A DNA stretch of 64,000 nt from Paracoccaceae bacterium (GTDB lineage Bacteria; Pseudomonadota; Alphaproteobacteria; Rhodobacterales; Rhodobacteraceae). The position numbers and the translations under genes are program-made. Every line of letters begins with the position of its first letter. Positions within the stretch are counted from its first letter, which is position 1. Where the stretch lies: contig JAPUEK010000081.1 in the NCBI GenBank assembly GCA_027492585.1, positions 62,001-126,000 on the forward strand. The letters are read 5' to 3'. Positions 52,925-62,235 of the stretch are shown here, in pieces. The notes under the pieces were generated by a model. That model saw only the letters and a list, made by a program, of their open reading frames with translations. It was not told the origin of the DNA and made no database searches.

Positions 52925-54865
52925 TCAGTCTCCTGCCGCACGGCCGCGCAGGGCGATGATGCCTCTGGGACGGATCTGGATGAAGAGGATGATGAAGAGG
53001 ATCATGTAGGTCTGGGCGGCGAGCGTGTTCGAGGGGTTCATCCACTCGATCAGCTTCTGCAACCCGCCGATCATCGTGGCCCCGGCAAGCGCCCCCCAGA
53101 TGTTGCCGACCCCGCCGACCACAACCGTCATGAAGCTTTGCACGATATAGTCGCTGCCGAGCTCAGACGTGACCTTGGCGAAAAGCCCGATGGCCACCCC
53201 GGCGATCCCCGCGATGCCGGAGCCGAGCCCGAAGGTCAGCATGTTGATCCGGTCGGGGTTGATGCCCATGGAGGCGGCCATGGTCGGGTTCTGGGTCACG
53301 GCACGGACTTCGAGGCCGAGGCGGGTACACTTCATCAGGTAAAGGAAGAAGGTCAGGAACAGGAGCGCCAGCACGAAGATGGCGATGCGGATATAGCTGA
53401 TCGAGACGACATCGTTCAGCGTCAGCGCCCCGTCGAGCCAGCCCGGCGCGGTCAGGGGCCGGGCTTGGGTCCCGAAGATGTTCTTGATGATCTGCTGAAG
53501 CGCGATGGAGATGCCGAAGGTGGCCAGCAGCGTCTCCAGCGGGCGCTTGTAGAGGTGGCGGATCACCAGCCGCTCCATCGCCACCCCGGCGGCGAAGGTC
53601 ACGGCAAAGGCCAGCGGCAGCGCCACGATCAGCGAGGCGGTGTAGTTCGGCACATATTGCTGCACGACATAGCCGGTATAGGCGCCGAGGGTGATGAACT
53701 CGCCATGGGCCATGTTGATCACCCCCATGACGCCGAAGGTGATGGCGAGGCCGATGGCGGCGAGGAAGTAGATCGAGGCGAGCGACAGCCCGTCGAGGGT
53801 GAGGTCGGCGGTCTCCATCGCGCCGACCTTGAGCGAGATGGCGCGCAGGGCCTTTTGCGCGGCATCGGTCACGGCGGGGTCCGGCTCGGCGTAAAGGTCG
53901 TAGAAGCGGTTGGCGGCGAGGGCGGCGGCGGCTTCGCTCTCGGTGGCGGCTTGCGGCACGGCGCCGCTGGCCTCAAGCGCGGTATAGGCGGCATCGCGGT
54001 TCGTCTGGCTGGCAAGTGCGGCGAGGGGGAAGCCGCCGACCGCACCGTCCTTGAGGTTGGCGATCAGGGCGGCGCGCTGATCGGCGGGGGTCAGGCGGGC
54101 CGGGGCGAGACCGGCCCCAGTCAGAAGCGCATAGGCCTCCGCCTCGGGCAGGTCTTTGCCGGGGGTCAGGCGGCGCGCGACATTGGCGCCGGCGGGGGGA
54201 TCGCCTGCCGTGGCAATGCGGGTGGTGGCGACAAGCGGGTTCAGCGCCGCGCGCAGATCGAGGCCGAGATCGCTGCCGAAGCCCTCGATGGCCGCAACCC
54301 GCGCCGCACTGTCGGGATCGAATTGCAGGGTCAGCAGCCGTTCGAGACGCGCCTTCTGTGCCTTGAGTGCCGGATCGGCCTCCCCCTCGATGGCCGCGCG
54401 CAGCGGGGTGAGGTGATCGGCCGAAGGGTCGCGGGCGATGGAGGTCAGCGCCGCCGCCCGTTTGGCCGGATCGGGGTCCGAAAGGGTGAACTGCACGAGC
54501 GCCGCCGCGATCAGCCCGCGCACCCCGGCATTGGGCTTCATCACGGTGATTTCGGCGCTGTCCGCCTGCCCCGCGGCGCTGCCGTCAAGCGCGGTGAGGG
54601 CAAAGCCGCCGCCCTGCGGGGTCAGGAGGAAGAAGGCGCCGTCGGATTTCCGGAGGCCGAGCGCCTTCTCCCCCCAGGCCGACAGGATCCGTGCCGCCAC
54701 CGGATCGCCGCTGGCGCCGAGGGCGGTGATCACCGGGCCGATGGTCTGGCGCGAGGCTTTCTCGATCAGCCCGGCATTGACCGCGACGATCCCGGCGGCG
54801 GTTTCGGCCTGAAGCGGCAGCGACAGGATCAGCCAGAGCCAGAGGCTCCTCAGGATGTGACGCAT
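52925..54865 (-). CDS. urtB: urea ABC transporter permease UrtB
   Basis: LivH-type permease with the long N-terminal extension of UrtB; 646 residues. A signal-anchor or signal peptide (MRHILRSLWLWLILSLPLQA) is followed by a periplasmic helical-repeat domain (to about 330), then the membrane part opening LDGLSLASIYFLAAIGLAI and containing GVINMAHGEFITLGAYTGY. ATG at 54865 is chosen for the signal peptide; a clear Shine-Dalgarno is not visible and the in-frame ATG at 54898 is an alternative. Confidence 0.9.
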   Translation of the reverse strand: MRHILRSLWLWLILSLPLQAETAAGIVAVNAGLIEKASRQTIGPVITALGASGDPVAARILSAWGEKALGLRKSDGAFFLLTPQGGGFALTALDGSAAGQADSAEITVMKPNAGVRGLIAAALVQFTLSDPDPAKRAAALTSIARDPSADHLTPLRAAIEGEADPALKAQKARLERLLTLQFDPDSAARVAAIEGFGSDLGLDLRAALNPLVATTRIATAGDPPAGANVARRLTPGKDLPEAEAYALLTGAGLAPARLTPADQRAALIANLKDGAVGGFPLAALASQTNRDAAYTALEASGAVPQAATESEAAAALAANRFYDLYAEPDPAVTDAAQKALRAISLKVGAMETADLTLDGLSLASIYFLAAIGLAITFGVMGVINMAHGEFITLGAYTGYVVQQYVPNYTASLIVALPLAFAVTFAAGVAMERLVIRHLYKRPLETLLATFGISIALQQIIKNIFGTQARPLTAPGWLDGALTLNDVVSISYIRIAIFVLALLFLTFFLYLMKCTRLGLEVRAVTQNPTMAASMGINPDRINMLTFGLGSGIAGIAGVAIGLFAKVTSELGSDYIVQSFMTVVVGGVGNIWGALAGATMIGGLQKLIEWMNPSNTLAAQTYMILFIILFIQIRPRGIIALRGRAAGD

Positions 54866-54968
54866 GGAGGTATCCGGGAATGGGGCCGGGAAGGGCAAGG
54901 GGGCGACCGGCGGGCAGAGGAGAGGCCGGCGGGGAAGAGAGGGGCCGCCCGGCCCCTCGCCTGTCAGC

Positions 54969-56255
54969 TCAGTAGTTCGACTTCAGCTGGACGCAGGTTT
55001 TCGTTTCCTTGTTGTACATCCCGCATTTGAGATCCTTCCAGTCGGCTTCGAGCACGGCGGATTCCGGCAGGAAATCCGTCCAGGCATCGCCGGGGACCGG
55101 CTCGGTCTGGGAGATGATGTCGAACTGGCCATCGGCGCGGATCTCGCCGATCAGCACCGGCTTCGTCAGGTGATGGTTCGGCAGCATCTCGGCGGTCCCG
55201 CCGGTCAGGTTCGGGAATTTCTGCCCGATCATCGCATCGGAGACCGCATCGACGGCGGTGGTCCCCGCAGCCGTCACCGCATTCACCCACATGTTGAAGC
55301 CGATGTAATGGGCTTCCATCGGGTCGTTGGTGACGCGCTTTTCATCCTTGATATAGGCGTGCCAGGCGTCGATGAAGGCCTTGTTTTCCGGGGTATCGGC
55401 CGACATGAAGTAGTTCCAGGCGGCGAGATGGCCGACGAGGTTGGTGGTATCGAGACCCGAAAGCTCCTCCTCGCCGACCGAGAAGGCGACGACGGGCAGC
55501 TTGTCGGCGGTGACGCCGGCGGCAGCCAGTTCCTTGTAGAAGCCGATGTTGGCATCGCCGTTGATCGTGGAGATGACCCCGACCTTCTTGCCATCGGCGC
55601 CGAGCGCCACCACGTCGCCGACGATCTTCGACCAGTCCGAATGGCCGAAGGGGGTGTAGTTGACGAAGATGTCTTCCTTGGCGATCCCCTTGGAGATCAG
55701 ATAGGCCTCAAGGATGTTGTTTGTGGTGCGCGGATAGACGTAATCGGTGCCGAGCAGCGCGAATTTCTGGATGCCGAGTTCGTTCAGGAAGTAATCCACC
55801 GCCGGGATCGCCTGCTGGTTCGGCGCGGCGCCGGTGTAGAAGACGTTCTTCGACGATTCCTCGCCCTCATACTGCACCGGGTAGAAGAGAAGGCCGTTCA
55901 GCTCCTCGATCACCGGCAGCACGGATTTGCGCGACACCGAGGTCCAGCAGCCGAACATCACATCGACCTTGGAGACGGTGAGCAGCTCGCGCGCCTTTTC
56001 GGCGAAGAGCGGCCAGTCGGAGGCGGGGTCCACCACGACCGCTTCAAGCTGCTTGCCCAGAAGCCCGCCCTTGGCGTTCTGCTGTTCGATCAGCATCAGC
56101 ATCGTGTCTTTCAGCGTGGTTTCCGAGATCGCCATCGTGCCGGACAGCGAATGGAGCACGCCGATCTTGATGGTCTCGCCCTCGGCAAGCGCCATGCGCG
56201 GCAGGACAAAGCTGGCGGCGGCCGAGGCCAACAGCGAACGTCTGGTCAGTTTCAT
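54969..56255 (-). CDS. urtA: urea ABC transporter substrate-binding protein UrtA
   Basis: Periplasmic urea-binding protein, 428 residues. The signal region MKLTRRSLLASAAASFVLPRMALA has a twin-arginine-like TRRSLLAS. Mature motifs are IKIGVLHSLSGTMAISETTLKD (short forms GVLHSLSGTMAI and ETTLKD), FGCWTSVSRKSVLPV and the C-terminal CGMYNKETKTCVQL, all typical of UrtA/AmiC-FmdD-like binders. ATG at 56255 follows GAGGGGA; the 62-residue upstream frame is rejected. It is the first gene of urtABCDE. No urease gene is in the window. Confidence 0.92.
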   Translation of the reverse strand: MKLTRRSLLASAAASFVLPRMALAEGETIKIGVLHSLSGTMAISETTLKDTMLMLIEQQNAKGGLLGKQLEAVVVDPASDWPLFAEKARELLTVSKVDVMFGCWTSVSRKSVLPVIEELNGLLFYPVQYEGEESSKNVFYTGAAPNQQAIPAVDYFLNELGIQKFALLGTDYVYPRTTNNILEAYLISKGIAKEDIFVNYTPFGHSDWSKIVGDVVALGADGKKVGVISTINGDANIGFYKELAAAGVTADKLPVVAFSVGEEELSGLDTTNLVGHLAAWNYFMSADTPENKAFIDAWHAYIKDEKRVTNDPMEAHYIGFNMWVNAVTAAGTTAVDAVSDAMIGQKFPNLTGGTAEMLPNHHLTKPVLIGEIRADGQFDIISQTEPVPGDAWTDFLPESAVLEADWKDLKCGMYNKETKTCVQLKSNY

Positions 56256-56651
56256 GCGGTATCCCCTCTGTTCAGGCCCGCTGCGGTGCCTTTCGGAGCG
56301 AAAGGTCTGGCCGGTCAGCGCGGCAATTCCGGTTTCCCTCGTCCGGTGCGGGGTCGCTTGCCCCGTCTTTTCCGGTCCTTGGATCGCCCCGCTTTCCGGC
56401 AGGGCAAGGCTGAGCAGAGGCATTGTGCTGCGCTGCGGCAACTTCGGCGCGCGGATGAGCCCGGCGAAACGCGCAAAGCGGCCGCATTTGCCGCAAGTTT
56501 GGGCGCAGATTTGCGCTGCAGCGCAGAAAACCGGCAGAGGGAGAGAAAAGGCCCCGCGCCGCGCCTCAGGATGCGGCGGTTCTGCCGGTTCCTGCGCGGG
56601 GCAAGGCGGGGGCAGAAGGGGGGCGACTCAGGCCCCGCGATCGGTCGCCGG
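56256..56651. other. 396-base gap upstream of urtA
   Basis: Promoter region for urtA, followed by the 3' end of the GNAT gene. It contains a perfect 14-base palindrome TGCGCTGCAGCGCA (56512-56525) and several GCGCA/TTGCGC repeats (56470-56530). No sigma54 TGGCAC-N5-TTGC and no NtrC GCAC-N7-GTGC box is evident. No gene seen. Confidence 0.5.
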
Positions 56652-57362
56652 TCAGCCCCTGGGCGTCAGCAGATAGCTGCGCGCCGCCGGATCGAAGCCG
56701 CGCACCACCAGCCCCCGCGCGAAGCCAGCCTGCAAGGCCGACCGCACGCGCAGCCTTTCAGACAGGGCGAACTGCGGGTCCTGCTCCAGCAGGGTGGCGA
56801 AATCGGCGGGGATCTCCACCCGCTCCGCACCCGGCAGATGGATCGCCCCCTGCCCCTGCGCGCACAGCGCCACCTGCGGGGCGGCAAGATGCCAGTCGGC
56901 CAGAAGGCGGTCCGAGGGGGTGCCGGAATTGATCCCCTCCATGGCGCCGTAATAGTCGGGCAGATAGGTCGACACCTCCGCCCCGAGCCGCGCGATGTTG
57001 AGCGCGGCATTGGTCAGCCGCAGCGGATCGAAGGTCCAGCGGATATGGGCGATGCCATGGGCGAGGCACCAGTCGCGCTGATACCACTTGAGCCGGACGC
57101 CAAGCCCCGTCCCCCGCGCCTCGGGCAGGACGGCAAGGCGGTGCGAATGCTGGATGCCGGGGCTGACGGTCGGAAAGCCGAAGACATAGCCCAGAAGCCG
57201 CCCCTCCGCGAAGGCGCCGGCGGCAAGCCCGCCTTCCTGCTGGATCACCATCATCAGATCGGCAGGGTCCTCCTTGTCGCCCTCGCCCCAGACGGCGCGT
57301 TGCAGGGCCTCTGCCGCACGGAACTCCGCCATGCCGGAAAGATCGCGGAACTGGAGGCTCAT
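56652..57362 (-). CDS. GNAT acyltransferase paired with the racemase (COG3375-like)
   Basis: A 236-residue GNAT-fold acyltransferase. It has the acyl-CoA-binding region LAVLPEARGTGLGVRLK and the distinctive RWTFDPLRLTNAALNIARLGAEV and YYGAMEGINSGTPSDRLLADW segments. I associate these with the GNAT enzymes encoded beside N-acyl/N-succinylamino acid racemases, shown in Geobacillus to succinylate D-amino acids. Its ATG overlaps the racemase stop (ATGA), so the two act together. No desuccinylase gene is visible; it may lie beyond the right edge. Confidence 0.83.
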   Translation of the reverse strand: MSLQFRDLSGMAEFRAAEALQRAVWGEGDKEDPADLMMVIQQEGGLAAGAFAEGRLLGYVFGFPTVSPGIQHSHRLAVLPEARGTGLGVRLKWYQRDWCLAHGIAHIRWTFDPLRLTNAALNIARLGAEVSTYLPDYYGAMEGINSGTPSDRLLADWHLAAPQVALCAQGQGAIHLPGAERVEIPADFATLLEQDPQFALSERLRVRSALQAGFARGLVVRGFDPAARSYLLTPRG

Positions 57363-58540
57363 GCGGGGCGGCTTTCCGGTTGGGACACCGGCCCGGAGGC
57401 CGGACGCGGCGGGGGAAAGACCTCCGCGCTCAGCGTCCGCTCGCCCAGATAGGCGCGGTCGAGCGTCACGCCGATCCCCGCGCCCTGCTGCGGCACCGGC
57501 ATCAGCCCGTCCTGCGTTTCCAGTTTCTGCTCGATGATGTCGCGGGTGAAATAGCGGCTGGCCGAGGAGGTATCGCCGGGCTTGGTGAAGTTCGGCAGGG
57601 TGGAGAGGTGGATGTTGTGCGCCCGCCCGATGCCGGATTCGAGCATCCCCCCGCACCAGACCGGCACGTCGAAAGCCGCGCAGAGGTCATGGATCCGCAG
57701 CGACGGCCCATAGCCGCCCGAACGCCCGACCTTGATGTTGATCACCCGCGCCGCATCGCTTTGCAGCGCCTTGCGGGCATCGGCGACGGTGCGGATGCAC
57801 TCGTCCAGGCAGATCGGCGTGCGGAGGCGCTGTTGAAGGGTGGCATGGTCGTGGATGTCGTCCCAGGCCAGCGGCTGCTCGATATAGTCGAGCGCATGGT
57901 CATCAAGCGCCCGCAGCATCCCGGTATCGGCCAGCGTATAGCAGGAATTGGCATCGACGGAGAGCGGCACGGTGGGATGTGCCGCCCGTACCGCCTTCAC
58001 CAGGGCCAGATCATGCCCCGGCTTCACCTTCAGCTTGATGCGCCTGTAGCCTTGCGCGACATGGGCCTCGACCCGACTGAGCGTGTCGTCGATGGTCCCG
58101 ATGCCGAGCGAGACGCCGACCTCCACCGTCTCCCCCTGCCCGCCGAGCAGGGTTTGCAGCGGCAGGTCCAGCGACTTCGCCCAGAGGTCCCAGAAGGCCA
58201 TCTCGACCATGGCGCGCGCCATGTAATGCCCGCGCCAGGGCGACAGCAGCCGTTCCAGCTCCTGCGGATTGGCAAAGCTGCGGCCGATCACCTGCGGCAG
58301 CAGAACCTCGCGCAACAGCGCCATGCTGCCTGAAACCGTCTCGTCGAGGTAATCCGGCAGGGGGTCCATCACCCCCTCGCCATAGCCCTCGATCCCGTCG
58401 GCGCGCAGGGTCAGCAGCGGGAAGATCTTGTCCTGCATCGTCCCGGTGGAGATGACGAAGGGCGTGACCAGCGGCAGGCGCACCAGTCGCAATTCGGCGC
58501 TTTCGATCCTGAGTGCGGACCGCAGGTTGGAGCGGGTCAT
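57359..58540 (-). CDS. enolase-superfamily OSBS / N-succinylamino acid racemase-like
   Basis: A 393-residue enzyme of the muconate-lactonising subgroup. Acid-base lysines are in KVKPGHD (K173) and INIKVGRSGG (K270). Metal ligands are D196 (VDANSCY), E221 (IEQPL) and D246 (DECI). KxK plus IKxGRxGG is the pattern of o-succinylbenzoate synthase and N-succinylamino acid racemase. No menaquinone genes are nearby and the partner is a GNAT, so racemisation of N-succinyl amino acids is the better reading. AAGGA precedes ATG at 58540. It is divergent from the RpiR gene. Confidence 0.85.
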   Translation of the reverse strand: MTRSNLRSALRIESAELRLVRLPLVTPFVISTGTMQDKIFPLLTLRADGIEGYGEGVMDPLPDYLDETVSGSMALLREVLLPQVIGRSFANPQELERLLSPWRGHYMARAMVEMAFWDLWAKSLDLPLQTLLGGQGETVEVGVSLGIGTIDDTLSRVEAHVAQGYRRIKLKVKPGHDLALVKAVRAAHPTVPLSVDANSCYTLADTGMLRALDDHALDYIEQPLAWDDIHDHATLQQRLRTPICLDECIRTVADARKALQSDAARVINIKVGRSGGYGPSLRIHDLCAAFDVPVWCGGMLESGIGRAHNIHLSTLPNFTKPGDTSSASRYFTRDIIEQKLETQDGLMPVPQQGAGIGVTLDRAYLGERTLSAEVFPPPRPASGPVSQPESRPA

Positions 58541-58696
58541 CGCTTGTCCTTTCGCGCTCGGGGGCCGCACCAGATCGGGGCCGGATCGGGGCCGGAGACG
58601 GCCTGATGGGAGGCAGCCTAGGGTCAAATCAGCTTTCTTGCAAGATTGACGCATTGAAAGTGTTCTGTCAGCCTTTGCCGGAACGGAGGCGGGCGC

Positions 58697-59608
58697 TTGA
58701 CACGAATCGACACAGCGGCGGCGGAAATGGCAGGTCCCGATCTGGGGCAGCGGCTGGAGGCCAGCCTCTCCGGCGCCACCCGCAGCGAAGCCGCCATCGC
58801 CAGCTATTTCCTTGCCAATCTGCAAAGTCTGCCTTTCGAGACCGCGGCCTCCGTCGGCCAGAAGATCGGGGTCAGCGAGGCCTCGATCGGGCGCTATTGC
58901 CGGGGGATCGGCTTTCGCCATTTCAAGGATCTGAAAGCCTCGCTGCAATCCGATCTCGGCGACAAGGCCTGGCTGATCGGCGACCGGCTGCGCGATTTCA
59001 ACCAGCGCAGCCGCGAGGGCAATGCCGAACAGGCCCGCGCGCTCGACCTCGAACTGGCCGCCGTGGTCGCCAATCACGAAACCGCCGCCACCCCGGCCTT
59101 CGCCCGCGCGGTGCGGCGTCTGGCGCGCAGCCCGCTGGTCTTCATCGCGGGGTTCCAGACCGAACGCGGCCATGCCCAGTACCTCGCCCATGGCCTGCAA
59201 TATCTGCGGCCCGGCGTGCAGATGGCCGATCTCGAAGGCGGCCATTTCGCCGAGGTCCTGCTGAGCGACCCCGGCACCGCCTGTCTGGTGCTGATCGACG
59301 GGCGGCGCTATTCGCGGCTGACGCGCAATCTCGCCCGCGCCGCCCGCGCCGCCGCCATCCCGGTGACGCTGATCACCGATCCCTATTGCGACTGGGCGCA
59401 TGACACGGTGGACGAGGCCTTTGTCGTGCAGACCGATCTCAACCAGTTCTGGGATGGGACCTCGGCCATGTCCTCGCTGGTGGGGCTGATGGTCAACGGC
59501 GTCTTCAACGAGCTTGGCGCCGGGGTGGAGACGCGCATGGCCCGCGTCTCGGCGCTCTACAACGACTTCATCGGCCATGCCGGCGACCCCAAGGGACCGC
59601 TGCGATGA
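58697..59608 (+). CDS. RpiR-family (HTH + SIS) regulator
   Basis: Regulator of 303 residues. The N-terminal HTH_6 domain (about 25-95, with AIASYFLANLQSLPFETAASVG and SEASIGRYCRGIGF) is followed by a SIS domain (about 125-265, FIAGFQTERGHAQYLAHGLQ). TTG at 58697 is the start because GGAGG is 7 bases upstream; ATG at 58727 is the alternative. It sits between the divergent racemase pair and the dipeptide-type importer and probably regulates both. Confidence 0.86.
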   Translation: MTRIDTAAAEMAGPDLGQRLEASLSGATRSEAAIASYFLANLQSLPFETAASVGQKIGVSEASIGRYCRGIGFRHFKDLKASLQSDLGDKAWLIGDRLRDFNQRSREGNAEQARALDLELAAVVANHETAATPAFARAVRRLARSPLVFIAGFQTERGHAQYLAHGLQYLRPGVQMADLEGGHFAEVLLSDPGTACLVLIDGRRYSRLTRNLARAARAAAIPVTLITDPYCDWAHDTVDEAFVVQTDLNQFWDGTSAMSSLVGLMVNGVFNELGAGVETRMARVSALYNDFIGHAGDPKGPLR

Positions 59609-59697
59609 CCCGCCCCGCCTGCCGCCCGCAAGCCCCTCCGGGCGCCTGACTTCCGCAAAGACCACCAGAACAAGAAACGCCCAACAGAGGAATAACC

Positions 59698-61275
59698 ATG
59701 CTCCACGCTGCCAAACGCCATTTTCTCGCCGCCTCCGTCTCGGTCGCGGCGCTGATGACCGCGCCCGCGCTTTTCGCGCAGGAGGTGGTCTTCGTCCTGA
59801 ACACCTCCGAGGTCGGCGCGCCGACCTACAACCCGATCAGGGCCTCCAACCTCAACACCGCGACCGGGCTGATCTTCGACCGGCTAGTGGAGATGGACCA
59901 GAACCGCCAATACCACCCGCATCTGGCCGACAGCTGGATCGAGGCGCCCGACGGGATGAGCTGGACCTTCAAGCTGAAGCCCGGCGTCAAGTTCCACAAC
60001 GGCGAACCCTTCAACGCCGCGACCATCGCCGCCTGGGTGCCGCTGTTCGCCGGGTCGGACAATTCCTATATGGTCGATGCCATCGGCTCGGTCGAAGTGG
60101 TCGATGATCTCACGGTGAAATTCGTGATGAAGCATCCCGACCCGAACCTGCTCTACAACCTCTCCTCCACCTTCATGAGCGTGGTGGAGCCGAAATCCTT
60201 CGCCGCCCTCGGCGATGACTACGGCGTGACCGAGGTTTACGGCACCGGGCCGTTCAAGCTCGAAAGCTTCACCGTCGGTCAGGAAACCGTGCTGGTGCGG
60301 AACGACGATTACGCCTGGCCGACCGACCTGACCGCGAACCAGGGGCCGGCGAAGATCGAACGCGCCGTCTTCCGCGAGATCCCCGAGGACAGCACCGCCT
60401 TTCTGGAGCTGAAGACCGGCGGGGTGGACGTGCTTCTGGGTGTGCCGACCGACTATCTGGGCGAGCTGGCGAAGGAGCCCTCCATCGGCGTCGTGACCCT
60501 GCCGGGGCAGGAACTGTCCTATATGGTGATGAATGTCACCAAGGCCCCCTTCGACGACATCAAGGTGCGCGAGGCGGCGGCCAAGGCCATCAACCAGAAG
60601 GAAATTCTGGACACGATCTACGGCGGCGTCGGTCAGGTCGCCGATACGTTCCTGATCTCCGCCCTTGCCGAATCCCATGTCGCGCCGGAGTTCAGAATCA
60701 GCTACGATCCCGCCCGCTCCGCCGCCCTGCTTGACGAGGCCGGCTGGGTGATGGGCGCCGACGGCATCCGCGCCAAGGACGGCGTGCCGTTGCAGATCCA
60801 GCTCTGGACCCAGTCGGACAGCAGCTTCCGCCGGCTGACCGAAGTGGTGCAGGCCCAGCTCAAGGCCGTGGGCATCGGGGCGGAGATCACCACCTTCGAC
60901 AGTTCCATGATCCGCGACGAATACAAGAAGGGCGAACAGCAGGCCGCCGTCCGCTCCTATTTCTGGGACAATGCCGACATCATCGACTGGTTCTTCGGCG
61001 GCGACCGCATCGGCTATCCCAACATCTCGATGTTCAACGACCCGAAGGCCGAGGAGCTGCGCGCCAAGGCCATGAGCGGATCGGCCAACAGCGAGGAGCG
61101 CGTGGCCAACTTCATCAAATACCACGAATATGTGCTGTCGCAGTTCCCCTTCTCGCCGATCTACCAGCCGGTGGTGAATGTCGGCTACAACAAGGAGCGC
61201 ATCAAGGTGCCGGAGGTTCTGAACGCGCCCTCGTTCCAGAACATCGCCATCATGGATCTGGAAGTCACCGAGTAA
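59698..61275 (+). CDS. peptide/opine-type ABC transporter solute-binding protein (SBP_bac_5)
   Basis: Periplasmic binding protein, 525 residues, with signal peptide 1-27 (cut after LFA or FAQ). Family landmarks are YNPIRASNLNTATGLIFDRLVEMD, SWTFKLKPGVKFHNGEPFNAATI and VREAAAKAINQKEI. AGAGGAA precedes ATG. It is the first gene of a DppABCD-like operon. The RpiR regulator and racemase/GNAT pair suggest D-amino-acid-containing peptides or N-acyl amino acids as cargo, but specificity cannot be read directly. Confidence 0.87.
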   Translation: MLHAAKRHFLAASVSVAALMTAPALFAQEVVFVLNTSEVGAPTYNPIRASNLNTATGLIFDRLVEMDQNRQYHPHLADSWIEAPDGMSWTFKLKPGVKFHNGEPFNAATIAAWVPLFAGSDNSYMVDAIGSVEVVDDLTVKFVMKHPDPNLLYNLSSTFMSVVEPKSFAALGDDYGVTEVYGTGPFKLESFTVGQETVLVRNDDYAWPTDLTANQGPAKIERAVFREIPEDSTAFLELKTGGVDVLLGVPTDYLGELAKEPSIGVVTLPGQELSYMVMNVTKAPFDDIKVREAAAKAINQKEILDTIYGGVGQVADTFLISALAESHVAPEFRISYDPARSAALLDEAGWVMGADGIRAKDGVPLQIQLWTQSDSSFRRLTEVVQAQLKAVGIGAEITTFDSSMIRDEYKKGEQQAAVRSYFWDNADIIDWFFGGDRIGYPNISMFNDPKAEELRAKAMSGSANSEERVANFIKYHEYVLSQFPFSPIYQPVVNVGYNKERIKVPEVLNAPSFQNIAIMDLEVTE

Positions 61276-61296
61276 GCGGCGAAGGGGGCCGGGATC

Positions 61297-62235
61297 ATGC
61301 TGAATTATCTGGCAAGGCGCCTTCTGGCGCTGATCCCGGTCTTTCTGGCCGTCTCGCTGGTGATCTTCCTGATCCTGCACCTGATCCCCGGCGATCCGGT
61401 GGACAACCTGCTGAAGGTCGGCGCCTCGGCCTCGCAGCGGGCCGAGATCGAGGCCCGCTACGGGCTCGACCGGCCCCTGCCGGTGCAATATGCGATCTGG
61501 CTCGGCAATCTGGTGCAGGGCGATCTCGGCACGGCGATCATCGGGCGGCGTCCGGTGATCGACATCATCGCGCAGGCCCTGCCCCATTCGCTGATGCTCG
61601 GGGGGCTGGCGCTGCTCTTTTCCTCGGTGGTGGGGGTGGCGCTTGGCGTGGTCGCCGCGCTCCACCGCGACCGCTGGCCCGATCAGGCGATCATGGGCGG
61701 GGTGCTGGTCGGCTCCACCATGCCGGGGTTCTGGCTGGGCCTTCTGCTCATCCTCGTCTTCGCGGTCTGGCTCGGCTGGTTCCCGGTCTCGGGCGCGCGC
61801 GGCTGGGCGAGCCTCGTGCTGCCGGTGCTGACCATCGGCCTTGGCGGCACGGCGCTTGTGACCCGCGTGACGCGGGTGGCGATGATCGAGGCGTCACAGC
61901 GCGATTTCGTGATGCTGCTGCACGCCAAGGGGCTGTCGCCGCTGCGGATCCAGTTGTTCCATGTGCTGCGCCATGCCCTGATCCCGGTGGTCACGATCCT
62001 CGCCCTGCGGATCGGCTGGATCTTGGGCGGGGCGGTCACGGTCGAGGTGGTCTTCGCCCGCCCCGGTCTTGGCACGACCCTGATCAAGGCCTTGAACCAA
62101 CATGATTATCCGGTGGTGCAGGCCTGCCTTCTGATGCTGGCCATGGCGGTGATGCTCGGCACGCTTCTGGGCGACATCCTGCAGGCGCTGATGGACCCGC
62201 GGGTGCGGGCCGCGCAGGCGGGGGCGGCGCGATGA
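61297..62235 (+). CDS. ABC transporter permease (DppB type)
   Basis: Inner-membrane permease, 312 residues, with six spans (first at about 9-30). It has the DppB N-terminal stretch SLVIFLILHLIPGDPVDNLL and the EAA-type loop MIEASQRDFVMLLHAKGLS near residue 199-217. The stop overlaps the DppC-type start (ATGA). Confidence 0.9.
   Translation: MLNYLARRLLALIPVFLAVSLVIFLILHLIPGDPVDNLLKVGASASQRAEIEARYGLDRPLPVQYAIWLGNLVQGDLGTAIIGRRPVIDIIAQALPHSLMLGGLALLFSSVVGVALGVVAALHRDRWPDQAIMGGVLVGSTMPGFWLGLLLILVFAVWLGWFPVSGARGWASLVLPVLTIGLGGTALVTRVTRVAMIEASQRDFVMLLHAKGLSPLRIQLFHVLRHALIPVVTILALRIGWILGGAVTVEVVFARPGLGTTLIKALNQHDYPVVQACLLMLAMAVMLGTLLGDILQALMDPRVRAAQAGAAR

Noticed and set aside
57359-58540. Menaquinone biosynthesis gene menC
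   Set aside because: Active-site pattern is shared with N-succinylamino acid racemase; no men genes nearby and a coupled GNAT partner supports the racemase reading.
57359-59665. 768-codon frame extending the enolase-family gene upstream
   Set aside because: The extra N-terminal part is antisense to the RpiR gene. The real start at 58540 has AAGGA upstream and begins the normal fold.
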